From assembly GCA_035547755.1 (NCBI GenBank), contig DASZUG010000066.1, positions 74,784-138,783 on the forward strand: a DNA stretch of 64,000 nt. The letters run 5' to 3'. The notes beneath the pieces were generated by a model. The model saw only the letters and a list, made by a program, of their open reading frames with translations, was not told the origin of the DNA and searched no databases. Each line of letters opens with the position of its first letter. Position 1 is the first letter of the stretch. This stretch comes from Mesorhizobium_L sp035547755 (GTDB taxonomy: Bacteria > Pseudomonadota > Alphaproteobacteria > Rhizobiales > Rhizobiaceae). Positions 1 to 8,751 of this stretch are shown here, one piece after another. The position numbers were made by a program, and so were the translations under genes.

Positions 1-1549
1 CGAAGGTTCCCGAAATCGGCAGGTTCGACCATGTGGGCTGCGGCGCGATGTGGAACAGGATCAACGTGCCCTTGCCGCGCTTCGCGCCGGTGACGAGCGG
101 CGTGCCGTCGGCGAGATTGGCCCACGTATGGTCCTGGAGATCGGGCGACGGTTCGGCGAGGACCTGGCGGCTGACGGTGACTTCGCGCGGCGGGGTCAGG
201 TCCGAAAACGGGCCGTTCTTCGGGAATTCGGCAAGCGGCTGTGGCGTCGTCCACGACAGCGAGCCGCCGAGCGAGCGTTCGCCGAGCCTGAGCTTCACCG
301 GCAGCAATTCCTCGTCATTCTCGCTTGCGGCGAGCTTCGAGCCGGCGAAGCGCAGGAGGGTACCGCCATTATGCAGCCAGTCGATCAGCTTCCGCCGTGC
401 GGTGGCTGGAAGCGTGCCGACATCGGCCATGATGATCAGCGCCGGCTTGTCGGCGATGAGTTCCGGAATAGCCTTGTCGAGATCGGAACTCTTCGGCTCG
501 ACGAGATCGGCATAGGGCGAGAGCGCCCTGCGGATATAATAGAGCGGCGAGAGAAGCGGCTGTGCCTGGTCGGCGTCCGCTTGCGAGATGAGTCCGACCC
601 GGCGGCGCTTGGCGCTGTCGTCGAGCACGCGGACGGCGCCCGCATGGCGCTGGCCGTCGATGGCGATCGAGGTGAAATCGTTGCGCAGTTCGAAGGGCAC
701 CGAGAGCTTGCCCGTCGCCTTGGTCGCGCCGGCGGCGAAACTCAGCGTCGCATCGGCGATGCGGCGGCCTTTTTCGTCGAAAGCGCCTGCCGTCAGCCTT
801 CGGGGCGTCTTGTCGCCCGGAGCGCGGATCGCCGTCAGTGCGAAGGCGTCGGGCTGGTTGTCGGCGCCGGAAAGCGCGACGGTCGTCAGGTGCTCCGGCG
901 CGCCCCAGACGAGGCTTGCTTCCCCATGCGACAGCAGCGCCTTGAAGGCGGCCTCGTCGCCGGGCTCGGCAAGACCGTCGGAGAGGATCGCAAGGCGCGC
1001 GCCCGGCAGGCGGTCGAGCGCCTGACCGACACGGCCATAGATGGAGGCGCGATCGACCGGGATCGGGCGCGGCTTGGCGGCACGCAAACGGTCCTCCGCC
1101 GTCTTCGCATCGAAGGGGCCGATCTCGGCATTGGGCCTATCCGCCGTGAAAGCGAGGATGACGGGCTCGTTCTTGTCCCGCGCGTCGGCGATCAGCCGGG
1201 AGGCGGTCGAGACGACCCCGTCCCAGCCGGGCGCGGAAGCCCAGCCATTGTCGATGACGAGCGCCAGCGCGCTTCCCTTAACGGGCAGAGCGCGGTGCGG
1301 ATTGAAGACGGGAGCCGCGAGCGCCAGGATGACAAGCGCCGCCATCATGAGCCTCAGAAGCGTCAGCCACCACGGGCTTTGGTGCGGCGTTTCCTCGCGC
1401 CGCAACACGTTCGCCAGAATGCGGAGCGGCGGAAAGAGTTCGCTCTGGGGCCGCGGCGGGGTCATGCGCAGCAGCCACCAGATGACGGGCAGCATCACCA
1501 GCCCAAGAAGCACGAAAGGCGCGCCGAAGGAGAGCGGCAGCCAACTCAT
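1..1549 (-). CDS. DUF4159 / BatA-N-type membrane protein (partial, 3' end beyond left edge)
   Basis: An open frame runs from an ATG at 1549 to the window edge with no stop, giving the first 516 residues. It opens with an aerotolerance-regulator (BatA) N-terminal segment starting MSWLPLSFGAPFVLL, with membrane helices near residues 8-28 and 62-82. A soluble part follows that resembles a von Willebrand-like domain (ALVIDNG, LAILSDGLAE). Members of the DUF4159 family carry their named domain at the C-terminus, which would lie outside the window. The ATG overlaps the stop of the DUF58 gene (ATGA), so it is the third gene of the moxR-DUF58-DUF4159 operon. MoxR AAA+ proteins with such partners are thought to act in protein or metal-complex maturation at the membrane; the substrate is unknown. 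Dense plus-strand frames over this region are antisense shadows. Confidence 0.85.
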   Translation of the reverse strand, partial: MSWLPLSFGAPFVLLGLVMLPVIWWLLRMTPPRPQSELFPPLRILANVLRREETPHQSPWWLTLLRLMMAALVILALAAPVFNPHRALPVKGSALALVIDNGWASAPGWDGVVSTASRLIADARDKNEPVILAFTADRPNAEIGPFDAKTAEDRLRAAKPRPIPVDRASIYGRVGQALDRLPGARLAILSDGLAEPGDEAAFKALLSHGEASLVWGAPEHLTTVALSGADNQPDAFALTAIRAPGDKTPRRLTAGAFDEKGRRIADATLSFAAGATKATGKLSVPFELRNDFTSIAIDGQRHAGAVRVLDDSAKRRRVGLISQADADQAQPLLSPLYYIRRALSPYADLVEPKSSDLDKAIPELIADKPALIIMADVGTLPATARRKLIDWLHNGGTLLRFAGSKLAASENDEELLPVKLRLGERSLGGSLSWTTPQPLAEFPKNGPFSDLTPPREVTVSRQVLAEPSPDLQDHTWANLADGTPLVTGAKRGKGTLILFHIAPQPTWSNLPISGTF

Positions 1550-2463
1550 GACCTGGCCCTTGCGGCGAAATGGGTATCGTCGGCGAGCGCCATGTGGATG
1601 CGGATCAGCGCCTCGGAGGCCTGCCGGTCGGTATGATTGACCGTGTAGCTCCAGCCGAGGCGGGAGCACCAGGACGAAAGCGCCTCGCGGCGGGCGAGAT
1701 AAAGATCGCGGTAGGAGTCGCGGAAGGTCTCGGCGCGGCCGGCGGTCAGTTTCTCGCCTGTCTCGGGATCCCGGAATTCGGTGCGGCCGAGATAAGGAAA
1801 GCTCTCCTCGGCGGGATCGGCCACCTCGATCAGATGCGCCCTGACGCCGTGGCGGGCGAGCACGTCCAGCCAGGCTTCCGTTTCCTCGACCGGATCGAGG
1901 AAATCCCCGATCAGGACGGCATCGGAAAAGCGGCGGATCATGGAAAGATCGGGACGCGAAACCGGATCTCCACCATGGATCAGCCTTTCCGCCAGCCGTT
2001 CGGCGCCGTTTCGCGCCGTGAACGGATCGGTCAGGCCCGGCCAGGCAATGCGCTCGCCGCTGCGCGACAGGAGTTCCGCCAGCGCAAGCGCCAGCACCAG
2101 CGCGCGCTCCTCCTTCGGCGCGAGCGCCATGTCGGATTTGTAGAGCATGGAGGGAGACCGGTCCGCCCAGAGCCATACGGTGTGGGCCGCCTCCCATTCG
2201 CGGTCGCGCACGAAAGTGTGGTCGTCGCGGGCCGAGCGACGCCAGTCGATGCGCGCGATCGCGTCGCCCTCGACATAAGGCCGGAACTGCCAGAAATTCT
2301 CGCCGATGCCGCGCCTGCGCCGGCCATGCCACCCGGCGATCACCGTGTTGACGACGCGTCTTGCCTCGACCAGTAGATCGGGAACGAGCGCGGCGCGGCT
2401 GCGGGCATGGGCAAGAGCGTCCCTGGCGAGAACCGGAGCCGCCGCCTCGCCGATACGAGCCAT
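1546..2463 (-). CDS. DUF58 domain protein (MoxR partner)
   Basis: This 305-residue protein has the DUF58 signature around residues 55-80 (FRPYVEGDAIARIDWRRSA) followed by a von Willebrand A-like core (VWLWADRSPSM, then AVLIGDFLDPVEE). DUF58 proteins are cytoplasmic or membrane-edge adaptors encoded beside MoxR ATPases. The start at 2463 shares a base with the moxR stop, and its own stop overlaps the next gene by 4 nt, so the three genes are translationally coupled. I see no signal peptide or membrane helix. The client protein of the system cannot be read from the sequence. Confidence 0.9.
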   Translation of the reverse strand: MARIGEAAAPVLARDALAHARSRAALVPDLLVEARRVVNTVIAGWHGRRRRGIGENFWQFRPYVEGDAIARIDWRRSARDDHTFVRDREWEAAHTVWLWADRSPSMLYKSDMALAPKEERALVLALALAELLSRSGERIAWPGLTDPFTARNGAERLAERLIHGGDPVSRPDLSMIRRFSDAVLIGDFLDPVEETEAWLDVLARHGVRAHLIEVADPAEESFPYLGRTEFRDPETGEKLTAGRAETFRDSYRDLYLARREALSSWCSRLGWSYTVNHTDRQASEALIRIHMALADDTHFAARARS

Positions 2464-3467
2464 CAGCTTCCTTTCACCAGCCGTTTGACCACATCGCCCA
2501 CGCTCATGCCCTCGGCGCGGGCGGCAAAACTCAGTGCCATGCGATGCTGCAATACGGGCTCGGCAAGCGCCCGAACATCATCCACCGATGGCGCCAGACG
2601 GCCGTCATAGAGCGCGCGGGCGCGGGCGCAGAGCGTCAGCGCCTGGCTGGCGCGGGGGCCGGGGCCCCAGGCGACGTGCTTGTCGGTGTCGGCGTCACCC
2701 TCGCCGGGACGCGCGCGGCGGACAAGGGCGAGGATCGCTTCCACCACGCTTTCGGGCACCGGCATGCGCCGGACCAGGAGCTGGATGGCGCGCAGGCGTT
2801 CCGGCGTCAGCACGTTTTCTGCTGCCGCCTCCGTGACGCCCGTCGTCTCGAGCAAGATGCGGCGCTCGGCCATGAGATCGGGATAGGGCACGTCGATCTG
2901 CATGAGGAAGCGGTCGAGCTGCGCTTCCGGCAGGGGATAGGTGCCTTCCTGCTCTAGCGGGTTCTGCGTCGCGAGCACGTGGAAGGGCAGGGGAAGATCG
3001 TAGCGGTTGCCCGCCACCGTCACGTGATATTCCTGCATGGACTGCAAGAGCGCCGACTGGGTGCGCGGCGAGGCGCGGTTGATCTCGTCGGCCATCAGGA
3101 GTTGGGCGAAGATCGGACCTGGGATGAAGCGGAAGGAGCGGCGGCCGCTCTCGTCCTGCTCCATGACCTCGGAACCGAGGATATCGGACGGCATCAGGTC
3201 CGGCGTGAACTGGATGCGACGCGTGTCGAGGCCGAGCACGACGCCGAGCGTTTCGACGAGCTTCGTCTTGGCGAGACCCGGCACGCCGACCAACAGCGCA
3301 TGGCCGCCCGAAAGCAGCGCCACCAGCGTCCGCTCAATGACGCTTTCCTGGCCGAAAATCACGTTGCCGACCGCCTCGCGAACGCGCGATATATCGAAAA
3401 GCGCGGCTTCCGCCTCGGCGACCATCTCCTTTTCGGAGAGCGGCGCGTCCTTCGCCATCATGCTCAT
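2463..3467 (-). CDS. MoxR family AAA+ ATPase
   Basis: This 334-residue AAA_3 ATPase shows Walker A GVPGLAKTK near residue 60, Walker B LLMADEINR near 124, a sensor-1 ATQNP and a C-terminal lid domain. MoxR ATPases remodel or assemble target proteins, usually with a DUF58/VWA partner. It is the first gene of the minus-strand operon. The 130-bp gap to the divergent DUF1285 gene should hold both promoters. A second ATG three codons in (MMAKDAP) is an equally possible start. Length is normal for the family. Confidence 0.93.
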   Translation of the reverse strand: MSMMAKDAPLSEKEMVAEAEAALFDISRVREAVGNVIFGQESVIERTLVALLSGGHALLVGVPGLAKTKLVETLGVVLGLDTRRIQFTPDLMPSDILGSEVMEQDESGRRSFRFIPGPIFAQLLMADEINRASPRTQSALLQSMQEYHVTVAGNRYDLPLPFHVLATQNPLEQEGTYPLPEAQLDRFLMQIDVPYPDLMAERRILLETTGVTEAAAENVLTPERLRAIQLLVRRMPVPESVVEAILALVRRARPGEGDADTDKHVAWGPGPRASQALTLCARARALYDGRLAPSVDDVRALAEPVLQHRMALSFAARAEGMSVGDVVKRLVKGS

Positions 3468-3600
3468 GCCGAGTCTATTCCTTTCTGCTGGCCGCCTGAC
3501 CTGTTCGGCTGCGGCCGATTCGGTCTCGCTTCGCGCAAATGATCAAGTTAAATCAGGCGGCATTGCTGACAAGCGGGACAACATTGACTATTTCGTGACG

Positions 3601-4230
3601 ATGACCGACCGCCCAGATGAGAGTTCTCCGCCGCTTGCCGCCGTCCGCGATGCCAAAGGGCTTGAGGCGCTTATCGGACGCGCCGCGCGCGCAGGCAAGG
3701 GGGCGCCGCCGGTCGAACGCTGGAATCCACCCTTTTGCGGCGATCTCGACATGGAGATCAAGCCGGACGGAACCTGGTTCTATCTCGGCACGCCGATCGG
3801 ACGGGCGCCCCTGGTCCGGCTCTTCTCCACCGTGCTCAGGAAGGACGAAGACGGCAAGACCTATCTGGTGACGCCGGTGGAGAAAGTCGGCATCAGGGTC
3901 GCCGACGCGCCCTTCGTGGCTGTCGAGATGAACGCGTCGGGCGAGGGAGCCGGGCAAATCCTGACCTTCCGCACCAATGTCGGCGATGTCGTCGAGGCGG
4001 GCCCGGACCATCCGCTGCGCTTCGTCGACGAGGAAGGAACGGACGGGCTGAAGCCCTATCTTCACGTCCGCGGCCGATTGGAGGCCCTGGTGGCGCGGCC
4101 GGTCATGTACGAACTCGTCAATGTCGGCGAGGAAATCGAGGTCGGCGGCACGGCGATGTTCGCGGTGCGCTCCAACGGCATGGTCTTTCCGATCATGCCG
4201 GCCGAGAAGCTGCGGCGGTTGAGCGCCTGA
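3601..4230 (+). CDS. DUF1285 domain protein
   Basis: The 209-residue protein matches the DUF1285 family, which is common in proteobacteria and of unknown role. Typical features are the WNPPFCGDLDMEI segment near residue 40, the WFYLGTPIGR segment, and a C-terminal half of beta-strand character. It has no signal peptide and no membrane helix. The ATG at 3601 was chosen because the frame upstream lies in the divergent promoter region and lacks family-like sequence. The Nudix gene begins 2 nt after its stop, and the CCA-adding enzyme follows, which suggests one operon. The family function is not established. Confidence 0.88.
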   Translation: MTDRPDESSPPLAAVRDAKGLEALIGRAARAGKGAPPVERWNPPFCGDLDMEIKPDGTWFYLGTPIGRAPLVRLFSTVLRKDEDGKTYLVTPVEKVGIRVADAPFVAVEMNASGEGAGQILTFRTNVGDVVEAGPDHPLRFVDEEGTDGLKPYLHVRGRLEALVARPVMYELVNVGEEIEVGGTAMFAVRSNGMVFPIMPAEKLRRLSA

Positions 4231-4232
4231 CC

Positions 4233-4865
4233 ATGGACAGCCCGACCGTCCTGCCCTTTTCCGCCGAGGATTTCCGCCGCCGCGTGGCGCGCAGCCACGG
4301 CCCTGCCGCAAGCGATGATTATGGCGACCATCGCTTTAATCCCGAATTGCGGGAAATGATCCTTGGCGCCAAACTGCGCGACGCGGCGGTGCTGATCCCT
4401 GTGGTGGATCACGCCGAGGGAGCAACGCTGATCCTCACCCAGAGGACCGAAAAGCTCCGGCACCATTCCGGCCAGATTGCCTTTCCCGGCGGCGGGATCG
4501 ATCCCGACGACGCTTCCGCCGAGGATGCAGCGCTCCGCGAGACGGAGGAGGAGATCGGGCTTGACCGCGGCTTCATCGAGATCCTGGGGCGATTGCCGGA
4601 TTATGTGTCGGGCAGCGGCTTCCGCGTCGTGCCGATCCTAGGCGTTGTTAGGCCTGGTTTCTTCCTCACCCTCAACGAGGACGAGGTGGACGACGTTTTC
4701 GAGGTGCCGCTCTCCTTTCTGATGGATCCGGCCAATCATGCCCACAAGAGCAAGATGTGGCAGGGGAGGGAGCGTACCTTTTACGAAATGCCCTATGGCG
4801 ATCGCTATATCTGGGGGCTGACGGCCGGCATATTGCGCACGCTTTACGAAAGGCTCTACCAGTGA
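4233..4865 (+). CDS. CoA pyrophosphatase-type Nudix hydrolase
   Basis: This 210-residue protein carries a Nudix box at about residues 88-112, written as FPGGGIDPDD then LRETEEEIGL, in the arrangement of the CoA-diphosphatase subfamily (NUDT7/NUDT8-like). Such enzymes cleave CoA or acyl-CoA to 3',5'-ADP and phosphopantetheine with Mg2+ or Mn2+. The start at 4233 lies 2 nt after the DUF1285 stop, and its stop overlaps the GTG of the CCA-adding enzyme (GTGA). Substrate specificity is inferred from subfamily resemblance only. Confidence 0.88.
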   Translation: MDSPTVLPFSAEDFRRRVARSHGPAASDDYGDHRFNPELREMILGAKLRDAAVLIPVVDHAEGATLILTQRTEKLRHHSGQIAFPGGGIDPDDASAEDAALRETEEEIGLDRGFIEILGRLPDYVSGSGFRVVPILGVVRPGFFLTLNEDEVDDVFEVPLSFLMDPANHAHKSKMWQGRERTFYEMPYGDRYIWGLTAGILRTLYERLYQ

Positions 4866-6124
4866 GCGCCACGCTTGCGGGACGAGCCGAATGGCTGGCG
4901 AATGGCGATCTCCAACGCCTGCTTGCCGTGCTTGGCGAAAATGGGCAAGAGGCGCGCGTGGCCGGCGGCGCGGTGCGCAACGCGCTTCTGGGCGAGCCTG
5001 TCGCCGACATCGATATCGCCACGACGACCGCGCCGGAGGAAACGATCCGCCGGGCAAAGCAGGCCGGGTTCAAGACGGTCCCGACCGGCATCGAGCACGG
5101 AACGGTGACGGTGATTGTTTCCGGACGGCCCTATGAGGTGACGACGCTGCGCGCCGACATCGAAACGGACGGGCGACGCGCCAAGGTCGTCTTCGGGCGC
5201 GACTGGAAGGCGGATGCCGAAAGGCGCGATTTCACCATCAACGCGCTCTATGCCAGGGCCGACGGAACGATCGTCGATCTCGTCGGCGGCGTCGCGGACA
5301 TCGAGAGCCGGACGCTGCGCTTCATCGGCGATGCGGAAAAGCGCATCCGCGAGGATTATCTGCGCATCCTGCGCTTCTTCCGCTTCTTTGCCTGGTATGG
5401 ATCGGGACGACCCGATGCGGAAGGGCTCAAGGCTTGCGCCCGGCTGAAAGACGGGCTTGTACAACTTTCGGCCGAACGCGTCTGGGCGGAACTGAAGAAA
5501 CTTCTTCGCGCGCGCGATCCCTCGCGCTCGCTTCTCTGGATGCGGCAGGCCGGCGTTCTCACGGCCGTTTTGCCCGAAAGCGAGAAATGGGGAATCGACG
5601 CCATCCACGGCCTTGTCGCCGCCGAACGCGATCTTGGTTGGGCCGTCGATCCGCTTCTGCGATTGGAAGCAATTTTGCCGCCGGATGCCGTCAGAATGAA
5701 GGTACTATCCCGGAGGCTGAAACTGTCGCGCGCCGAGGGCGAGAGACTGGCGGGATGGGCGGCATCCGCGACACCGAAGCCTGATCTTCCGGAGGGCGCT
5801 TTCGCGAAGATGCTTTATCGCGGCGATAGGCTGGCCTTCGAGGATCGACTCAGACTGGCGCTTTCCGGCGCGCGGGCGAGGGCATTGACCGACGATAAGG
5901 CGCTGATGGAGGCAGCAGGCTTTTCCCGCCTGCTTTCCTACCTTGGGAAGTGGAAAAAGCCGGTCTTTCCCATGAACGGAAACGATCTTTTGGGTCTCGG
6001 CGCACCAACGGGAAAAACGTTGGGAGATCTGCTGGTTAGGCTCGAAAACGAATGGGTCGATTCAGGCTTTTCGCTGTCGCGCGATGAACTCGCCGAACGA
6101 GCAAAGGTATTTCTCACATCGTGA
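4862..6124 (+). CDS. cca: CCA-adding tRNA nucleotidyltransferase (class II)
   Basis: This 420-residue protein has the class II nucleotidyltransferase landmarks in order: VAGGAVRNALLG near residue 35, the metal-binding DIDIATT (DxD), RRDFTINALY near 120, and EDYLRILRFFRFF near 162. Together these build the active site that adds CCA to tRNA 3' ends. The C-terminal part is helical and divergent, as in other alphaproteobacteria. I chose GTG 4862 because it overlaps the Nudix stop and the homology begins just after it; the frame extends upstream only as Nudix antiframe. It acts in the cytoplasm on all tRNAs. Confidence 0.92.
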   Translation: MSATLAGRAEWLANGDLQRLLAVLGENGQEARVAGGAVRNALLGEPVADIDIATTTAPEETIRRAKQAGFKTVPTGIEHGTVTVIVSGRPYEVTTLRADIETDGRRAKVVFGRDWKADAERRDFTINALYARADGTIVDLVGGVADIESRTLRFIGDAEKRIREDYLRILRFFRFFAWYGSGRPDAEGLKACARLKDGLVQLSAERVWAELKKLLRARDPSRSLLWMRQAGVLTAVLPESEKWGIDAIHGLVAAERDLGWAVDPLLRLEAILPPDAVRMKVLSRRLKLSRAEGERLAGWAASATPKPDLPEGAFAKMLYRGDRLAFEDRLRLALSGARARALTDDKALMEAAGFSRLLSYLGKWKKPVFPMNGNDLLGLGAPTGKTLGDLLVRLENEWVDSGFSLSRDELAERAKVFLTS

Positions 6125-6187
6125 GCCGCGGTTCATGAGCTGAATCGCGGCTTTCACCTATGCTATTGGTTCAACTGGCTTTCTCGA

Positions 6188-6373
6188 TCACGCGGCGTCG
6201 CGTTCCTTGCCGATGCGTGAGCGGATCGCCTCGATCATGCTTTCGCGTATGACGGTTTCGCCATGGACCTCGCGCAGATGCTCGACCGCGCGGCGCATCA
6301 CTTCCGCCTCGTCTTCCGCTCTCGTGTGCCAATCACAGCCGGGGACCAGCGTTCCGCAATGGAATTCCTTCAT
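6188..6373 (-). CDS. DUF1059 small protein
   Basis: This 61-residue protein has the DUF1059 pattern: FHCG, then PGCDWHTRAED, then EHLREVHGE. DUF1059 proteins are small, widespread and of unknown function; two conserved cysteines (HCG and GCD) may bind metal. I chose ATG 6373 because a purine-rich GGAAGGA lies 7 nt upstream. An ATG at 6379 would sit almost on top of that site, and a further frame extension to 6415 is unlikely. It stands alone between cca and hemF, both of which have other partners. Confidence 0.8.
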   Translation of the reverse strand: MKEFHCGTLVPGCDWHTRAEDEAEVMRRAVEHLREVHGETVIRESMIEAIRSRIGKERDAA

Positions 6374-6466
6374 CGTCATTTCCTTCCCTTCCGGTCGTAG
6401 CATGAAGGATAACACGAAATATGGCGATTGGTTGCCCTGACATTCGAGCAGGTCCGGCAGCGCGCT

Positions 6467-7381
6467 TCACGGCCATTTCACTTCCGGCGGCATGCTGGAG
6501 AGGATGGAATTGACGTTGCCACCCGTCTTAAGGCCGAAGATGGTGCCGCGGTCGTAAAGCAGGTTGAACTCGACATAGCGGCCGCGGCGGATCAACTGCT
6601 CCTCGCGGTCGGCATCGGTCCAGTTCAGGTTGAAGTTGCGACGCACGAGATGCTGATAGACGACGAGGAAGGCGCGGCCGACATCCTGCGTGAAGCGGAA
6701 ATCGGCGTCCCAACCGCCCTTTTCCTCGGGCGAATGCAGCCAATCGTAGAAGATGCCGCCAATGCCGCGTGGCTCGTTGCGGTGCGGCAGGAAGAAATAT
6801 TCGTCGCACCATGCCTTCAGGCGCTGGTAGTCGACAACGGCGGAATGTCTTTCGCAGACGAAGGCCATGGCGCGATGAAAGTCGCGGGCATCCGGATCCT
6901 CCTCTCTCCTGCGTCGGTCGAGAACCGGCGTCAGATCCGCGCCGCCTCCGAACCATTGGCGGGAGGTCACGATCATACGCGTGTTCATATGGACCGCCGG
7001 CACGTTCGGGTTCCACGGATGGACAATCAGCGAAATACCTGACGCCCAAAAGCTTGGGTCCTCATCGGCGCCCGGATTGTGCTTGCGGAACTCCGGCGAG
7101 AACTCGCCATGGACGGTCGAGACATGGACGCCGGCCTTCTCGAAGACGCGCCCGTGCATGACGGCCATGACGCCGCCCCCGCCACGGCCCTCATCGCGTA
7201 GCCAGGCCTGGCGTTCAAAACGCCCCGGCGACCATGTTGCCTGAGGACCGGCGAGTTCGTCCTCCAGTTGCTCCAGTCCCGTGCAGATGCGGTCGCGCAA
7301 TTCGCGAAACCAATTTTCCGCCGCCGCCTTCTTGTCCTCGATCGCGTCTGGCAGCCCAACCGGGATTTCAGGACGGTCCAT
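6467..7381 (-). CDS. hemF: Aerobic coproporphyrinogen III oxidase
   Basis: The 304-residue enzyme has the hemF signatures WFGGGADLTPV, HRNEPRGIGGIFYD and the C-terminal YVEFNLLYDRGTIFGLKTGG. HemF uses O2 to decarboxylate two propionates of coproporphyrinogen III, giving protoporphyrinogen IX for heme synthesis in the cytoplasm. Length and order of motifs are normal. The gene is monocistronic and divergent from the small gene at 7498. An inverted repeat GATTT-N10-AAATC lies about 30 nt upstream of the start; I cannot assign a regulator to it and saw no FNR-type box. Confidence 0.96.
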   Translation of the reverse strand: MDRPEIPVGLPDAIEDKKAAAENWFRELRDRICTGLEQLEDELAGPQATWSPGRFERQAWLRDEGRGGGGVMAVMHGRVFEKAGVHVSTVHGEFSPEFRKHNPGADEDPSFWASGISLIVHPWNPNVPAVHMNTRMIVTSRQWFGGGADLTPVLDRRRREEDPDARDFHRAMAFVCERHSAVVDYQRLKAWCDEYFFLPHRNEPRGIGGIFYDWLHSPEEKGGWDADFRFTQDVGRAFLVVYQHLVRRNFNLNWTDADREEQLIRRGRYVEFNLLYDRGTIFGLKTGGNVNSILSSMPPEVKWP

Positions 7382-7497
7382 GCGAAAATCTCCAACACAG
7401 GAAAAACTAGATTTACCTCACCTGAAATCCACAAGGGACTCGTCTTTTTTACGGGCGAGACCTAAACTTTCTCTGGTCCGGGTCAAGGAACGAGGTT

Positions 7498-7755
7498 TTG
7501 CGTACCCCTCAAAGACCGTCGCTTGACAGTCTCAAGCACAGGCTGGCCGAACAACGGGCCAGGGAAGCCCAGAAACCGCGTGACGGTTTCCTGCGGGAGA
7601 CTTTTCTGTTGCCGCGCAGCGAGGCTCGCGCCAAGGCGCGGGAATGGCTGGACCGTTGGCCGAAGCAGGCCTATTGGACTGAAATCGAAAGCTGGCGCGA
7701 ACGGCCCGGCGACGTGATCGAGTTCACAATGCGCCGGCTTCCGACGGCGGATTGA
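7498..7755 (+). CDS. Hypothetical protein, 85 aa
   Basis: The small protein is charged and soluble, with a basic, helical N-terminal half (SLKHRLAEQRAREAQK) and a C-terminal half with several tryptophans (EWLDRWPKQAYWTEIESW). I recall similar conserved hypothetical proteins in rhizobia but no named domain. The frame starts at TTG 7498, with AAGGA 9 nt upstream; no ATG or GTG is better placed. It is divergent from hemF and convergent with trmL. Function unknown. Confidence 0.6.
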   Translation: MRTPQRPSLDSLKHRLAEQRAREAQKPRDGFLRETFLLPRSEARAKAREWLDRWPKQAYWTEIESWRERPGDVIEFTMRRLPTAD

Positions 7756-7796
7756 GGGCGCCAACCGCCTCAGCGTAATTGGCGGCCTTGCATCAC

Positions 7797-7848
7797 TCAT
7801 CGTAGTTGCCGAATCGCTTCGCTCATCTTAGTTGACGCATCGCTTCGC
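7797..7848. repeat. 26-bp tandem duplication at the trmL 3' end
   Basis: Positions 7797-7822 and 7823-7848 are two adjacent 26-nt units identical at 23 positions. Each unit on the minus strand encodes EA-(I/M)-RQLR and a TGA stop. As 26 is not a multiple of 3, the two copies are read in different frames. The inner copy closes the ancestral trmL frame at 7823, and the outer copy closes the shifted frame at 7797. Confidence 0.9.
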
Positions 7849-8276
7849 CCGTTGCCATCGCCACCGTAACCGCCAGATTGAGTGACCGCCCGCCCCCCGC
7901 CTGGCATCGGGATTGTGACGCGCGTGTCTGCATTTTCGTGCACATGATCCGGCACTCCGGCCGATTCCCTGCCGAAAAGCAGCACGTCGCTCTCCCGGAA
8001 GGCAAAGTCGGTATAGAGCAGGGTGGCCTTGGTGGTGAAGAGGACGAGGCGGCGGTCTTCATCGCGCCGCCAATCGTCGAAAGACTGCCAGTCGAGATGC
8101 CGCTTCAGCGCCGCCGTCTCCAGATAGTCCATGCCGGCGCGTTTCAATGCGCGGTCGGAAAGATCGAAGCCGGCGGGTTCGACAATATCGACTGTCAGCG
8201 CCATGCAGGCGGCGAGCCGCAGGATCGTCCCGGTATTGCCGGCGATGTCCGGCTGGTAAAGCGCGATGCGAATCAT
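7797..8276 (-). CDS. trmL: tRNA (cytidine(34)-2'-O)-methyltransferase TrmL, frameshifted near the C-terminus
   Basis: The SPOUT-fold protein begins MIRIALYQPDIAGNTGT and keeps the SAM-binding knot motif LFGRESAGVPD. TrmL methylates the wobble ribose of leucine tRNAs. After VTIPMPGGG the frame departs from the family: the expected end RSLNLAVTVAMATGEAMRQ is present in another frame, so a 1-nt (or 4-nt) gain has occurred at a GGGGGGCGGGCGG run near 7887-7899. The shifted frame runs on and still ends EAIRQLR, because a 26-bp tandem copy lies downstream. The lost segment is part of the trefoil knot that binds SAM, so activity is doubtful unless this is an assembly error. ATG 8276 gives the family start; the extension upstream of it is not family-like. 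Confidence 0.85.
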   Translation of the reverse strand: MIRIALYQPDIAGNTGTILRLAACMALTVDIVEPAGFDLSDRALKRAGMDYLETAALKRHLDWQSFDDWRRDEDRRLVLFTTKATLLYTDFAFRESDVLLFGRESAGVPDHVHENADTRVTIPMPGGGRAVTQSGGYGGDGNGRSDASTKMSEAIRQLR

Positions 8277-8751
8277 CGGATCAATAAAGCAGCGAATGCC
8301 ACCGCGCACACCGCATTTCTTCATGGCGGATAGTGTAATGCGTCACCGCTTGTCAGAGGCTGCCAGCAGAGGGAAGGGCCGGCTCCCCTTGGGCTGGTCA
8401 TTCGCGGCAAATCGGGATATAGGACGCGTCCGGTCAACTCGAATCCGTGGAGGCAGGCATGGAAATCATTATGTTCCCGTCTTGGGCCTCGAAGCGTATT
8501 TCCAGCGCGCTCTGACGGCGGTTTTCGTTTCGACGCAACCCTGATCCATTTCGTCGCGAATCCCGCTGGATGCCTTAGCCGGCAGCCTTTGGATTCCCGT
8601 GATGATCTTTTCTTTTCCAAAGAGGCTTCATGCCTCGCCGCAGCACCCGACTGACGCTTTTGTGTCGGCTGTCTTGACGGTTTTCCGGCGATCCCGCCTG
8701 AGAATTTGCCGTAGGGCGCCCCATATTGCTGCGGTCGTTTGAGGATGACCG
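8277..8751. other. 475-bp intergenic region, trmL / ABC exporter operon
   Basis: This gap should hold the divergent promoters of trmL and the ABC exporter operon. Frames that cross it on either strand show no family-like sequence, poor start sites and no ribosome binding site that I would trust, so I call no gene. I see no tRNA, no strong terminator and no clear sigma-70 hexamer pair. Confidence 0.4.

Noticed and set aside
50..1636. 528-residue plus-strand open frame
   Set aside because: It lies antisense to the DUF4159 gene, which has recognisable family sequence. The frame is Arg/Gly/Ala-rich as GC-rich shadows are, and has no domain.
8266..8544. 92-residue plus-strand frame in the trmL upstream region
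   Set aside because: It overlaps the trmL start, lacks a good ribosome site and shows no family-like sequence.
8277..8751. tRNA or other structured RNA in the 475-bp gap
   Set aside because: I looked for GTTCRANYC-type T-loops and acceptor pairing. A CGAATCC segment occurs but without the rest of a cloverleaf.
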